Notes: generated by a model from the sequence alone, not told the origin. Positions 1 through 9,821 are shown, numbered from the stretch's first letter. The stretch: 42,510 bases of DNA from Bacteroidales bacterium (GCA_017544265.1 JAFYEM010000049.1:1-42510), one strand, 5' to 3'. Numbers and translations are program-made.

Positions 1-268
1 GAGACTTGTCGCCGCCCTTCTTATTGGCTACCGCGTTCTGCATGGCACCAGAGCCAAAAAGGGTGGTAACCGTCAATGGAGTCTTCTGCGGTTCCTGTGG
101 GTCATCATCACCGGGCTGTTCAGGATCCTCAGGATTTTCAGGTTCCTCATCTTCCTTTTGCTCCTGCTGTTGCTTTTGGTCCTGATCTTTGTCTTGATTC
201 TGCTCTGCAACATCCGGAGTACAAGAGAAGATTAAAACTGCCGTAATAAGGAATAATAATCTCTTCAT
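1..268 (-). CDS. Lipoprotein of unknown function, N-terminal part only (runs off the window)
   Basis: Reading the minus strand from the ATG at 268 gives 89 open codons to the window edge. The protein begins MKRLLFLITAVLIFSC, a type II signal peptide with a lipobox cysteine at about residue 16. A low-complexity stretch follows, rich in Gln, Asp, Glu and Pro (about residues 22-62), which looks like a flexible surface linker. A start of folded sequence comes next (TPLTVTTLFGSGAMQNAVAN). The start lies 6 bp after the stop of the upstream phosphatase-fold gene, so it is the next gene of the same operon. I do not recognise the family from this fragment. A surface or outer-membrane lipoprotein accessory to the SusC/SusD system upstream is an inference from position and linker only. 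Confidence 0.8.
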   Translation of the reverse strand, partial: MKRLLFLITAVLIFSCTPDVAEQNQDKDQDQKQQQEQKEDEEPENPEDPEQPGDDDPQEPQKTPLTVTTLFGSGAMQNAVANKKGGDKS

Positions 269-274
269 AATATA

Positions 275-1219
275 TTAGAAATTAAAGTCTACAATTATTG
301 GCAGGTGGTCGGACGGATGGGCAAAACTGCTTATTATCTCATCCTTCACCGGCGTAGTATATTCATCTTTGACTATCTCTGCATTTGTTATGCAAGGAAG
401 AAGATCCGGAGTGCAGAACACATAGTCATAACGTGTGTCTATCCATGTTGAGACAATTACCTGCTCCGGGTACTTCTGTTTAATAATATCCAGGTATGGG
501 GTCTTATCGTGCATATAATCCTGCGCCTGGAATTTAGGAGAATCAGCAGGAAGTCCATACAGGGCATTATCGGTGCGGGAAATGGAATTAAAATCTCCCA
601 TCATAAGCCAGTTTCCCTCAGTGGCGGAACCTATAGTGTGACGGCAAACGTATTCCACTTCCATCGCCCTGTAGGCATCTCCGCCATTCTCGGCTTTGGA
701 AACCTCCTGGTCCTCAGCATTATAGGCGTATGGGTGCGGCCATGTGTGGATAGACACAAGATTCAGGGTCCTTTCTCCAACCGTGACCTGTGCCCAACCT
801 GCTCCATGCGCAACCACTGTATCGCTGCTTTCCCCTGTTATCTTTGCCATCCCATGAATAGGTATACGGGATGTGATAACTTGCGGATAATTATCCCTCA
901 TGCCGCCTACATAGACATAAAGATGACCGTAACGTGCCGCGAGTTCAGGCCAGTGCTCAACCAGATATTTTTCCTCAACCGGCAGCTTATCCTTTGTTCC
1001 AGTGTAATAAATACTGCGGGCTTCGCACCAGACACAGACATCTGGATTCTTTGCTTTTACCCAGGAGACGAAACGGTCATAATTGTCACCCTGTCCGTCC
1101 CACATACCGTTCTGGATATTCCAGTACAGAAGGCGGAAACTGGTAGTCTCGTCAGAAACCGAACGGGTACAGCCGGCAAGACTCATACAAAGCAACGCTA
1201 TGAAATACAGATGTCTCAT
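275..1219 (-). CDS. Endonuclease/exonuclease/phosphatase-superfamily lipoprotein
   Basis: A 314-residue protein with a lipoprotein signal (MRHLYFIALLCMSLAGC, lipobox LAGC). The EEP-fold signatures are visible in order: YWNIQNG near residue 33, a metal-binding Glu in VWCEA near residue 62, GDFNS near residue 208 and the catalytic SDHLPII near the C-terminus. Members of this superfamily hydrolyse phosphodiester or phosphomonoester bonds (DNase I-like nucleases, sphingomyelinases, inositol phosphatases). The substrate cannot be read from the sequence. Its lipoprotein nature puts it in the envelope, so a nutrient-processing phosphodiesterase is more likely than DNA repair. Its ATG overlaps the stop of the upstream IPT/NHL gene by 4 bp, which indicates translational coupling in the fecR-susC-susD operon. 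Confidence 0.85.
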   Translation of the reverse strand: MRHLYFIALLCMSLAGCTRSVSDETTSFRLLYWNIQNGMWDGQGDNYDRFVSWVKAKNPDVCVWCEARSIYYTGTKDKLPVEEKYLVEHWPELAARYGHLYVYVGGMRDNYPQVITSRIPIHGMAKITGESSDTVVAHGAGWAQVTVGERTLNLVSIHTWPHPYAYNAEDQEVSKAENGGDAYRAMEVEYVCRHTIGSATEGNWLMMGDFNSISRTDNALYGLPADSPKFQAQDYMHDKTPYLDIIKQKYPEQVIVSTWIDTRYDYVFCTPDLLPCITNAEIVKDEYTTPVKDEIISSFAHPSDHLPIIVDFNF

Positions 1220-2460
1220 TTGATATTCACTTTACGGATAAGGCAATTCTGGGCATCACATATATACAGCGTCTCATTGTCATAGATAAGTATTCCGTCC
1301 GGCTCATTGAATTTTGCGTTAAGGCCTTTGCCGTCGGAAAAACCTTTGGTGCCCCCAAGGACGGTCTCGACCTTGCCTTTGGCATAGTTTCCATTCTTGT
1401 CGGGAGTGAGTTTCCGGATACAGTTGTACGAAACGTCACAGATATACATAGTACCGTCAGGCGCAATGTCAAGGCCCTGGCAGGAGCGCATTGTGGTTTT
1501 TAATGGGTCCCCGTCAGGATCATCATACATTTTGTCGGATTTTTCACCGGTTCCGAAGATAACGGATTGAATTCCGTCTGGAGCAATAGAGATTAGTCTG
1601 TAGCCATGCTGAACAGACACTATCATATTACCTGAATGGTCGAACGCGATAAAGGCCGGGCCGTCATCTGGAATTGTAGCAAATTCGCTTTTTGCCATAG
1701 TTGCAGGATCGAATTTGTAAACAACTTTAGCATTGCGGCATGGAACATAGATGTAGCCGCCTGAGCCGATTGCTACATTCATTGGATTGTCAAGGCCGCT
1801 TGCCTTCTGGACATTCTTGCTTCCATCGGCACTCAGGCAGTAAAGATTACCTTTCGCTTTGTCATTGTACCAGTAATTTCCCTCGGCATCGAAGCAGCCC
1901 TGCCATACGGCCGAGCCGGCGGTGGAAACTTCTGCGAGCGTCTGTACAGTCATATCCTTGGCAATCCTGCGGATTTTATTACCGCCACGGTCTGTGAACC
2001 ACATAGTTCCGTCCGGAGCCTTGTTTATACCGGTGGGCATATATGTCAGGGCCTCAACCCCAACACCATCCTCACATTTGCGCTGTCCCTGCTGGCCGAC
2101 TATGGTCGATACCAGATAGGTATGGTCCGGGACCTTCAGATAATTGACCATTATGCCTTCAGCTTCACCGGCCGGTGCCTTGACAGCTATAGGCCACTGC
2201 CCGGGTTCGCGCTCGGGAAGAACTATCTGGAGACGACCTGACGCAGCTTCGATGACGATAGCGGGGACACCACCCACCGTCACCTCGTCAGCTGCGGGAT
2301 CAGGCGAGAAATTATTGCCGAATACGGTCACAATGTCACCAGGATAGCCGTTTCGCGGTTCCACGGATACCAGACGTACGTCCGTGACACGGGCTACATA
2401 TTTCTCCTCGCAGCCCACAAGCGCGAGCGCGGCAAGTGCGATTATTATTACTTTTTTCAT
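1216..2460 (-). CDS. IPT/TIG and NHL-repeat lipoprotein (one TIG domain)
   Basis: 414 residues. The signal peptide MKKVIIIALAALALVGC is followed by acidic EEK. Residues about 29-108 form one immunoglobulin-like IPT/TIG domain (PRNGYPGDIVTVFGNNFS is the hallmark strand-turn pattern). Residues about 120-414 carry NHL-type beta-propeller repeats: recurring GI..APDGTMWFTDRGGNKIRRI-like units ending with DAQNCLIRKV. No catalytic residues are recognisable. IPT/TIG lipoproteins encoded beside SusD often act as surface glycan-binding proteins, so that role is inferred here. It is a shorter paralogue of the neighbouring three-TIG protein and overlaps that gene by 4 bp. A lyase-like propeller cannot be excluded. 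Confidence 0.85.
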   Translation of the reverse strand: MKKVIIIALAALALVGCEEKYVARVTDVRLVSVEPRNGYPGDIVTVFGNNFSPDPAADEVTVGGVPAIVIEAASGRLQIVLPEREPGQWPIAVKAPAGEAEGIMVNYLKVPDHTYLVSTIVGQQGQRKCEDGVGVEALTYMPTGINKAPDGTMWFTDRGGNKIRRIAKDMTVQTLAEVSTAGSAVWQGCFDAEGNYWYNDKAKGNLYCLSADGSKNVQKASGLDNPMNVAIGSGGYIYVPCRNAKVVYKFDPATMAKSEFATIPDDGPAFIAFDHSGNMIVSVQHGYRLISIAPDGIQSVIFGTGEKSDKMYDDPDGDPLKTTMRSCQGLDIAPDGTMYICDVSYNCIRKLTPDKNGNYAKGKVETVLGGTKGFSDGKGLNAKFNEPDGILIYDNETLYICDAQNCLIRKVNIK

Positions 2461-4241
2461 ATAAGCGTTATCTCCCTTATAACGAAGTGATTGTATTCAG
2501 ACACATAGAGATGTTTGCCATCCGGGGCCATCCTGATTTCACCAGGAGACCCGAAACATGCGGCGGTACCGTCGCCATCCCACGCCTCGGCCTTTCCGGA
2601 AGTTCCGGCAACCGTCATAACGGTGGCATCTGTATAGCCATTATCACCTTTCTTAATAAACTTGATTACTTTGAAACTGTCATCGGCAAGATAAATATTA
2701 CCGTCTGAATCCAGAGTAAGTCCAAATAGATTGGAGCCGAATTTTGCCGTAAGCGGCTGCCCCGGTTCTCCGTTATAATCAGCCTTTGCTCCCTGAACAC
2801 CAGCGATGACTGTCTGTGCTCCGTCTGGTGCGACCGCAATTACCTGACCGCCATTTGTGGCCACAATCAAATTTCCGTCAGGCGCAAATTCCATGGCTAG
2901 AGGCCCGTCGATGAAAGTCGTAAACGTCTCCATTGTGGTAAAATCGGAACCTGCTGCCTTGAAAATAGCCTTTGAACCGTCGCGGACCAGCACGTAACCG
3001 TTACCGGCCGCGTCGAAACAGACATCCATAGGAGATGTCCCGGTGAAACCGGCTGTGACGACCTCGCTTTCATCTGTCTTATAATTGTAACGGACAAGTT
3101 TATTATTTCCCTTACTGGCGATATAAATCCAGTCACCATGTACAGAACCTCTCCAGGCGGCATTAAGCTGCGCTTTAGCAGCCACGCTTGAGATAACGGT
3201 ATAAGTGGATAGATCCATAAAGCGCACAGCGTTATTTCCGTTGTCGAAGATGACCATTCTGCCATCGGGCAGGAAAGCAAGGCCACGAGGCTGGCGGTAC
3301 TTCGCCTGGGTTGGATCACCGTCGATTACAGTATTTGCATCCGCCGCCCTGTCGAGTCCTGAAACAGTCCTTACGCGGTACGTGAACTGCTTGTCTATGT
3401 ACATGAACACTGGGCCCTCCACAGTTTTGTCTCCCACGGTTACCACGACAGGATATGAGCCATTAGGATTATCAGGAGCTACAATCTTAAGTTCACGGGA
3501 AGAGGCGGAGAGCACCTCTGCACGCACGCCGTTCAAGGTTACAATATTCTCTGATGCAGTTTCACCAAAGCAGAGACCTGTAACCGTAATTTCAGTCCCA
3601 ACACTTCCCACATTGGGAGAAATGGATTCAACGGAAAGTGAAGGTCTCGGATCGTATGTGAAGTCCGGGCCGGTCACACTCTCTTCTCCTACTGTGACGA
3701 CAAAGGGATATTTCCCCGGATCCAAATCAGGAATCCTTACGACAATACGGCTCATTGACGCAGAGAGCACAGTACATTCCAAGCCTCCTATTTTCACGCT
3801 GTTCCGCTCTTTCTTGGGCGAAAACAACTGACCTCCAATAGTAACTTCTTCCCCTACATAGCCGTGATCTGGGGTATAGGAGTATATTGAGAGTTTTTCC
3901 TCTTCAGGATGCTCTGAATAACGGAAAGAAACGCCACCATTGCTACGGCCGTCCACATCGACGACTATTTCGTATGTTCCCAGCGGCTTATCCGGCATCA
4001 CGACGGTAATGCGGTCCATAGTAGAAGCCTTTACCTCAGCCGGAGTATCGCCTACGGTCACCGAGACACTACTCCCGTCGAAGTACCATCCTGAAATGAC
4101 AGCTTCCGTTCCGGGATAACCGGCTTTGGGAATAATGGATAGTACTTTAGGATCGTGCGGTCCTTCCGGAAGGCTCTTTTCAGCACATCCGGCAGAAAGT
4201 ACAATCGCGAACAGTATATAAAGTATTCTTTTCATACGCAT
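2457..4241 (-). CDS. IPT/TIG and NHL-repeat lipoprotein (three TIG domains)
   Basis: 594 residues. The lipoprotein signal ends at SAGC (Cys19). Three consecutive IPT/TIG domains lie at about residues 32-108, 117-197 and 203-282; each opens with a P..G..G..V.I.G motif. A six-bladed-type NHL propeller fills about residues 295-594, with units such as LAFLPDGRMVIFDNGNNAVRF and IYLADDSFKVIKF. The architecture, an extended stalk of Ig-like domains carrying a terminal propeller, is typical of surface glycan-binding lipoproteins in polysaccharide-utilisation loci; that function is inferred. The ATG shares one base with the TAA of the upstream glycosidase gene (TAATG), so the two are translationally coupled. 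An alternative ATG two codons downstream (4235) would give the same mature protein. Confidence 0.87.
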   Translation of the reverse strand: MRMKRILYILFAIVLSAGCAEKSLPEGPHDPKVLSIIPKAGYPGTEAVISGWYFDGSSVSVTVGDTPAEVKASTMDRITVVMPDKPLGTYEIVVDVDGRSNGGVSFRYSEHPEEEKLSIYSYTPDHGYVGEEVTIGGQLFSPKKERNSVKIGGLECTVLSASMSRIVVRIPDLDPGKYPFVVTVGEESVTGPDFTYDPRPSLSVESISPNVGSVGTEITVTGLCFGETASENIVTLNGVRAEVLSASSRELKIVAPDNPNGSYPVVVTVGDKTVEGPVFMYIDKQFTYRVRTVSGLDRAADANTVIDGDPTQAKYRQPRGLAFLPDGRMVIFDNGNNAVRFMDLSTYTVISSVAAKAQLNAAWRGSVHGDWIYIASKGNNKLVRYNYKTDESEVVTAGFTGTSPMDVCFDAAGNGYVLVRDGSKAIFKAAGSDFTTMETFTTFIDGPLAMEFAPDGNLIVATNGGQVIAVAPDGAQTVIAGVQGAKADYNGEPGQPLTAKFGSNLFGLTLDSDGNIYLADDSFKVIKFIKKGDNGYTDATVMTVAGTSGKAEAWDGDGTAACFGSPGEIRMAPDGKHLYVSEYNHFVIREITLI

Positions 4242-5206
4242 TACGGTTCATTAACGGTTACCATCCAGCAGTTGACTACAGCCCTTTCGGCTCCGACACC
4301 TGGGTTGTCGCAAGCACGGTTACGAAGCTGGAAAGTATTCACGGTCGGATGCCTGATAACAAGCATCGCACTGCCGCCGCCGTCCAGGTTGGATGCCCAG
4401 TCGCAGCCAAGGGCCGTCATTATTTCACCCTCCTCCCAGTAAAGCATTCCGTCAGACCATGTCGCCTGACGACCGTCCACAATCATAAAATAGAGAGTCT
4501 TTCCGTCGGCGGTGTACCCAACTACATTGCGAGGATGCCGGTTGGTTGAGTATCCGGAGAAATCAGTCGGTACGACCCCGTCGCGGACTACGATAACACC
4601 GCTTCCGGTCAAATCGCGCATATCTCCCTGCAAATCAAGATAATCTTCCGCCGGCCGTATATAAGGCACATTGTCAAAATTAAGCCCGAAAAAGCTGATG
4701 GCTTGGTCGGTAAGGGTGGGTGAATAAAAGAAATCATCCTTCAACACTGAGCCATCCTTATGCAGAGGACCGCGGGTCTTGCCGTTGGAAGTATCCCAGA
4801 AGTCGCCGTTTACAGCCGCGACCACACGCGCGCCGGGTTTGTCGACAAATTCTATCATATCAGTCGGAGTCTGGCGGGCGCCGACGACGTAAGCGTCCTT
4901 ATTGTCCGGCAGGACAACTTTCATCTTAAGGCTGGGCTCGGCAAGGTTTACCCGTAGTATGAACACGTGCTCAACCTTATAATCCGTAGTCTGGAGATGG
5001 ATATCTGTTTCATCCACACCTCGAGCTATAATAAAGGTAGTATCCGCATAAATATGCGCGACACTTTTTGCCTCTGAGACCATCTTCCCCAGTTCTGTCC
5101 GAGGACTGTAAGTTGTGTCGGGTATATCGCCCGGGCCGGTGGGGAGCTTCTGGCAGGCGCCAAGCAGCGTCGCCATCGCAATCACGGTAAGTAATATCTT
5201 TTTCAT
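4241..5206 (-). CDS. Phosphodiester glycosidase family lipoprotein (NAGPA/DUF2233-like)
   Basis: About 321 residues from the ATG at 5206; a GTG two codons upstream (5212) is also possible. The signal peptide MKKILLTVIAMATLLGAC has a lipobox GAC. The C-terminal two thirds match the NAGPA family by eye: VNGDFWDTSNG near residue 136, RHPRNVVGYTADGKTLYFMI and VDGRQATWSDG further on, and LDGGGSAML near residue 277, the family's diagnostic DGG loop. The family includes the mammalian enzyme that removes GlcNAc from GlcNAc-1-phospho-mannose and bacterial exopolysaccharide enzymes; it cleaves sugar-phosphodiester bonds. Placed directly after susD, it probably works on the imported or surface-bound glycan. 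The substrate is unknown. Confidence 0.87.
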   Translation of the reverse strand: MKKILLTVIAMATLLGACQKLPTGPGDIPDTTYSPRTELGKMVSEAKSVAHIYADTTFIIARGVDETDIHLQTTDYKVEHVFILRVNLAEPSLKMKVVLPDNKDAYVVGARQTPTDMIEFVDKPGARVVAAVNGDFWDTSNGKTRGPLHKDGSVLKDDFFYSPTLTDQAISFFGLNFDNVPYIRPAEDYLDLQGDMRDLTGSGVIVVRDGVVPTDFSGYSTNRHPRNVVGYTADGKTLYFMIVDGRQATWSDGMLYWEEGEIMTALGCDWASNLDGGGSAMLVIRHPTVNTFQLRNRACDNPGVGAERAVVNCWMVTVNEP

Positions 5207-5212
5207 AGGCAC

Positions 5213-6523
5213 TTATTCATTCGTTTCAGAATCATCGGAAGCAATCCACAGAGAATGCTGGTGAAGAGCTTTGTTAAGAGTAAGTTCCCTTGAAGGAATA
5301 GGGAGCACTGTGTACTTGGATTCCACACCGACTGTCTGTTCGTATTTTCCAGTACGGACCAAATCATACCAGCGAAAGCCCTCTCCGAAGAGTTCCAGGC
5401 GGCGCTCATTGATGACAGCATTCAGGAAAGCCGCCTCGGAAGCGGGATGTACTGCTTCCAAACCGCGGAAAGTCCTCAACTGATTATGGCGGTCGATACC
5501 CAGGGCAAGGCCCTTGCATTCAGCGCTTATCAAATACATTTCCGCCAGACGGGCAATGTAGATGGGGTCGTGTCCCGCATCACCCTGATAATACTTGTTC
5601 ACAACATTATTGCTGCCCTGAATGTCCACGGAGTAAGGAGTACGCTTATCATTATGAACGAACATATCCATCGCTTCCTGAGTCGGGCAGAAAGTGTAAC
5701 TGCCGCCGACAGTGGACTCTTTGGTGTAATAATAGGAGCCGATATTGAAAGAACCTTCGTTCTGCAAATTGGGGAAAGTGAAGATTTCCTCCTTGTTGAC
5801 CTTTCCGCGGAAGATAGAAGAGAAATCGGCAAGAGCAAAACGCCCGCAGGTAATCAATTCTTCAGCCAGATCAGCAGCTTCTTTCTTTTTGCCCATCGCA
5901 AGGTAAGTACGTGCAAGAAGAGCCTTTGCGGCATCCTTGGACACGTAATTCTTGTCCGAAAAATCAGGCGCCATCTCAATGGCTTTCTTGAATTCCCCCT
6001 CAACGAATTTCCAGGCCTCGGCCTCTTCTGTCTGGGGAACATCATAATCCACCGGTCCGGTAACAATAGGGACATCGCGCCAGCGGGTCACAAGGTAGTA
6101 ATAATAAAGACCGCGGAAGAAGTACCCAGTGCCGCACATTTCCTTCTTTCGGGGCGAATCCGGAAGAGATTCTGCAGCGTTAATGAAGTTATTAATCTGA
6201 TACAGACCTGCGTAATAGCCGTTCCAAGGGCCGCCCACAATGCTCAAGCCTGGAGCGATTGCTCCCTGGACGACGAGAGCAGGGGTGTTTGTCGATGTCG
6301 CACCGGGGCGTATAAGGTCTCCGCCGATAATATCGAACAACGCATATCCATTGAATGTTGGCTTGTACTGAGCGATGTTGTAGGCGCCCACCATAAGCAT
6401 TTCAACATCATCCTCAGTGAGATTATCAACTGACTTGGCGTTATGCGGATACTGGGTAAGCAGTTTGTCGCACGAAACAGTCAGGACGATGACCGATATC
6501 AACAATATGATTGACTTTTTCAT
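5213..6523 (-). CDS. SusD/RagB-family glycan-binding lipoprotein
   Basis: 436 residues. The signal peptide MKKSIILLISVIVLTVSC is followed by DKLLTQYP, the usual SusD mature N-terminus. The TPR-rich SusD core is visible (LYQINNFINAAESLP, GTGYFFRGLYYYYLVTRWRDVPIVTGPV, KNYVSKDAAKALLARTYLAMGKKKEAADLAEELI). The C-terminal signature includes PIYIARLAEMYLISAE and INERRLELFGEGFRWYDLVRTG. SusD caps the SusC barrel and delivers glycans to it. It is on the short side for the family (usually 480-600 residues), so surface loops are probably reduced. It lies 4 bp after susC and is followed by the phosphodiester glycosidase with almost no gap, which identifies a single operon. Confidence 0.95.
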   Translation of the reverse strand: MKKSIILLISVIVLTVSCDKLLTQYPHNAKSVDNLTEDDVEMLMVGAYNIAQYKPTFNGYALFDIIGGDLIRPGATSTNTPALVVQGAIAPGLSIVGGPWNGYYAGLYQINNFINAAESLPDSPRKKEMCGTGYFFRGLYYYYLVTRWRDVPIVTGPVDYDVPQTEEAEAWKFVEGEFKKAIEMAPDFSDKNYVSKDAAKALLARTYLAMGKKKEAADLAEELITCGRFALADFSSIFRGKVNKEEIFTFPNLQNEGSFNIGSYYYTKESTVGGSYTFCPTQEAMDMFVHNDKRTPYSVDIQGSNNVVNKYYQGDAGHDPIYIARLAEMYLISAECKGLALGIDRHNQLRTFRGLEAVHPASEAAFLNAVINERRLELFGEGFRWYDLVRTGKYEQTVGVESKYTVLPIPSRELTLNKALHQHSLWIASDDSETNE

Positions 6524-6527
6524 AGCT

Positions 6528-9500
6528 CTACAGTTTAATATTTACACCGAAGGTGAAGGTCGTAGGCTGCGGAATCCACATACAGTCTAATCCCATCTTG
6601 GTGGCGGTCATTGATGTATTGACTTCCGGATCAAGGAAACGGAACGGACTGTAATGCCAGAGATTGTCGCCCTGAACATAGACACGGAGTTTCTCAATAC
6701 CGATTCTCTCGGTCCATCTCTTAGGCAGGGTATAGCCTATCTGGACAGTCTTCAGGCGGATATAAGAAGCATCGTGCAGGTAACGAGTACTCTTGAACAT
6801 CGTGGAGTTCCAAGTGTAACCGTAGATAGCGCGGGGAACGGTGTTGGAAGTGCCTGGTCCCGTCCAGCGGGCAAGTGCCTCGCTTTCCTGGGCAGGCCAG
6901 TTGCCGTTTCCAAGACGAAGTCCACCAGTCCAGTACTCGTAGATTTTCGCTCCGTAGGAGTAGGTGAAAAATATGTTTGCATCAAGGCCTTTCCATGTGA
7001 AGGTGTTGCTGAAACCGCCGGTAAAAATTGGATTTGCCGAGCCTACGAACTGGGCGTCATCTTCCACTGTGATATCACCGTCACCATTGACGTCTTCATA
7101 GATTACATCACCGGCACGAACGCCATAGTGTTCATACTGATAGGTTGGTACATCCTCGTCGTATTGATAGATACCAAGCATCTTGATCATATAGAAACTG
7201 CCAATTTCCTCACCCACCTTGATGGCGTGATAGTCGTCAGTCATAAGGACCTCGTTATCTCCGATAAGGGATGTCAGGCGGTTCTTGACAAATGAGATAT
7301 TCAGATCGCCCTTCCAATGAAAATCGCCCTTACCAAGATTTCCACCCAAGGCGAATTCCAAACCGCGGTTTCTCATAGAACCGATGTTGCAGGTGTACTG
7401 GGTGTAACCCTTGGTGGCAGAAATGGGCATATCATAGAGCAAGTTTTCAGTATCTTTGAGGAAGGCATCCGCCGTGAATGTCAGGGCTCCCCTGAAGAAA
7501 CTCAGGTCCACACCCACATCCCATTGATGTGCGGTTTCCCATTGCAGGTCAGAATTACCGGGCTGCATAACCGCATAGCCGTTTTTCCCGTTATAATTGT
7601 ATCCGGCGTTAACCAGAGTCATCCAGGCATAGCTTCCTATACCGCCCTGATTGCCGGTAGCTCCGTAACTCGCACGAATCTTGGCATTGATTCCGTCCCA
7701 CTTCCAGAAAGGCTCCTCCGAGAGATTCCAACCCAGAGAAACCGACGGAAAAAAGCCGTAACGGTGCTTGAAGTCGGATGCGAACTTGGATGAACCGTCC
7801 AGACGGGCATTTACCGTCATAAGATAACGATCCTTATAATTCAGCGTAGTACGCAACATAAATGACTGAAGCGCCCAGGTCGAAAGGCCAGTGGAATAGT
7901 CGGTAATCTCGGCAGCTACTGAATTGACATCGAAATCGCTGCTGGGGAAACCTTGTCCCTTCTGCATCGCCGTGGAATTATTGTCCATCTGGAATGAGTG
8001 GCCGAGCATCGCGTTAAGGGTAAGGCCTCCAAAACTGTGATTATAACTGAGAATGTTGTCCACCACAATAGAAGCGAAGTTACGGCGCGAATCGGTCAGC
8101 ACACCGGCAGAATTTCCGTACATATGGTCTTTACTGAAATAGACGTGATCCTCGGCAGACATATAGTCGCCGCCGAAGGTGGTCCGGAAATTAAGGTCCT
8201 TGAAAAAGTCTATTTGGGCGTACGCGGTGCCATAGACACGGTAGGTCTTGTTATAGACCTTCTGCTCGTTAATTGCCTGAACCAGATTATAGTGCAGCAA
8301 ATCCGCGTTAATGATGGTGTAGCTGCCGTCTCCCTTGAACGGAGTATCCCAGGGCCTGTGCTCCAGACCGTGGGTAAGCATAGACGTGCCTATTGCTCCG
8401 TCCGGAACGCGGTTCGCGTCGGTATAACTCAGATTAATTGTTGCGCCTATCTTGAGCCATGGGGTAACCTGGCTGTTGACATTGGACTTTACTCCATACT
8501 TCTGGTAGAGGGAGCCTATACCCACGCCCTGGTTCCATTTTGCATGGCCGGCGATGTAATAGTCCGATTTTTCGCCGCCTCCCGCAACAGAAAGGTCCGC
8601 CTGCCAGCTCTGAGCCAGACGGAATACCATATCAATCCAGCTGAACTGGGGCTTGCCGGGATAGGGGTTTTCCAGGCGGGGGATCGCGCTGTCTGTCTGC
8701 TTATTATAATTGTCTATGGCTTCATTCTGGACTTCCAGATATAGGTCAGCATCAGCCACGCGAAGTTTATCCAGGTTCTGAAGATAACTGAGGCCGTAAT
8801 TTGCATTGGCCGAAAGCTTCGGTTTGCCTTTGGCGCCTTTCTTAGTGGTGATTATTATGACGCCATTGGTTCCACGGGAGCCGTAAATCGCAGCAGAAGC
8901 AGCATCCTTGAGAATCTGGATAGATTCTATATCAGCCGGATTGATATCCGACAGTCCACTGAGCGACTCTCCAGCGTATGCGCCGGTGTCGCCGGAGGTG
9001 TTTGACATAGGGACGCCGTCCACGACATAGAGCGGCTCGTTGCCGGCGGTGATGGAACCGATACCGCGGACACTCACCCTGCTTCTGCCGCCGGGAGTAC
9101 CGGAAGCGGCTGCGACATTGACACCCGCCACACGGCCCTGAAGCATCGCATCCGGACTGATAAACTCTCGCTCTCCCTCATCCGCGGGCTTGTAAGTGGA
9201 AATAGAAGAGGTGATGTCGCGCCTCTGCATGGTACCATAACCTACAACCACAGACTCTTGCAACAACTGTGAATCATCCACAAGAGAAATCTCGATTCCG
9301 GATGTCATAGTTCCAACAGTATATAGAGCATCTTTATAGCCCAGCATACTGAAGCGGATGACATCTCCCTTTGCGGCTTGAATGGTAAAAGTACCGTCTT
9401 CCGCGGTCATTTCCGCCTTCTGGGTACCATCAATCATTACCACAGCCCCAGCCAAGGGTCCAATCTTGTCTCGAACAGTACCGGAAACCGGCACGTGGGC

Positions 9501-9815
9501 AGGTTTTTCGGCCGCTTTTTTCTTGACAATCAAAATCATTTTTCCCTTGATAACAGCCTCTGTACCCGTCCCTTCGAGGATGATACTCAGGGCTTCGGCA
9601 AGTGGCTTGCCGCTTGGAGTGGAGACAATTTTGGAAAGATCTGTAATAGTCTCGTTATAGGCTATAGACATTCCGCTTTGCGACTCAATCACCCCAAGAG
9701 CCTCACCGACGGTCATTTTCGCAGATGGAAAATTAACCGTTCCCTGCGCATTTACCCCTAAAGGGATAAAAAGCAGGATAGCAAGGCCAAGAATCTTCAA
9801 TAAGGTCTTACGCAT
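6528..9815 (-). CDS. SusC/RagA-family TonB-linked outer-membrane protein with N-terminal STN domain
   Basis: 1095 residues. After a cleavable signal peptide (MRKTLLKILGLAILLFIPLG, cut near VNAQ) come a secretin/TonB short N-terminal (STN) domain at about residues 27-98, a carboxypeptidase-like regulatory beta-sandwich at about 107-182, the SusC signature ESVVVGYGTMQRRDIT at 187-202, a plug domain to about 330 (NGVIIITTKKG) and a 22-strand barrel ending in an aromatic-rich C-terminus. It imports glycan fragments across the outer membrane using TonB energy. The STN domain is the part that contacts a FecR anti-sigma factor in trans-envelope signalling, which fits the fecR gene ending 6 bp upstream. 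Confidence 0.96.
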   Translation of the reverse strand: MRKTLLKILGLAILLFIPLGVNAQGTVNFPSAKMTVGEALGVIESQSGMSIAYNETITDLSKIVSTPSGKPLAEALSIILEGTGTEAVIKGKMILIVKKKAAEKPAHVPVSGTVRDKIGPLAGAVVMIDGTQKAEMTAEDGTFTIQAAKGDVIRFSMLGYKDALYTVGTMTSGIEISLVDDSQLLQESVVVGYGTMQRRDITSSISTYKPADEGEREFISPDAMLQGRVAGVNVAAASGTPGGRSRVSVRGIGSITAGNEPLYVVDGVPMSNTSGDTGAYAGESLSGLSDINPADIESIQILKDAASAAIYGSRGTNGVIIITTKKGAKGKPKLSANANYGLSYLQNLDKLRVADADLYLEVQNEAIDNYNKQTDSAIPRLENPYPGKPQFSWIDMVFRLAQSWQADLSVAGGGEKSDYYIAGHAKWNQGVGIGSLYQKYGVKSNVNSQVTPWLKIGATINLSYTDANRVPDGAIGTSMLTHGLEHRPWDTPFKGDGSYTIINADLLHYNLVQAINEQKVYNKTYRVYGTAYAQIDFFKDLNFRTTFGGDYMSAEDHVYFSKDHMYGNSAGVLTDSRRNFASIVVDNILSYNHSFGGLTLNAMLGHSFQMDNNSTAMQKGQGFPSSDFDVNSVAAEITDYSTGLSTWALQSFMLRTTLNYKDRYLMTVNARLDGSSKFASDFKHRYGFFPSVSLGWNLSEEPFWKWDGINAKIRASYGATGNQGGIGSYAWMTLVNAGYNYNGKNGYAVMQPGNSDLQWETAHQWDVGVDLSFFRGALTFTADAFLKDTENLLYDMPISATKGYTQYTCNIGSMRNRGLEFALGGNLGKGDFHWKGDLNISFVKNRLTSLIGDNEVLMTDDYHAIKVGEEIGSFYMIKMLGIYQYDEDVPTYQYEHYGVRAGDVIYEDVNGDGDITVEDDAQFVGSANPIFTGGFSNTFTWKGLDANIFFTYSYGAKIYEYWTGGLRLGNGNWPAQESEALARWTGPGTSNTVPRAIYGYTWNSTMFKSTRYLHDASYIRLKTVQIGYTLPKRWTERIGIEKLRVYVQGDNLWHYSPFRFLDPEVNTSMTATKMGLDCMWIPQPTTFTFGVNIKL

Positions 9816-9821
9816 ATGTTG

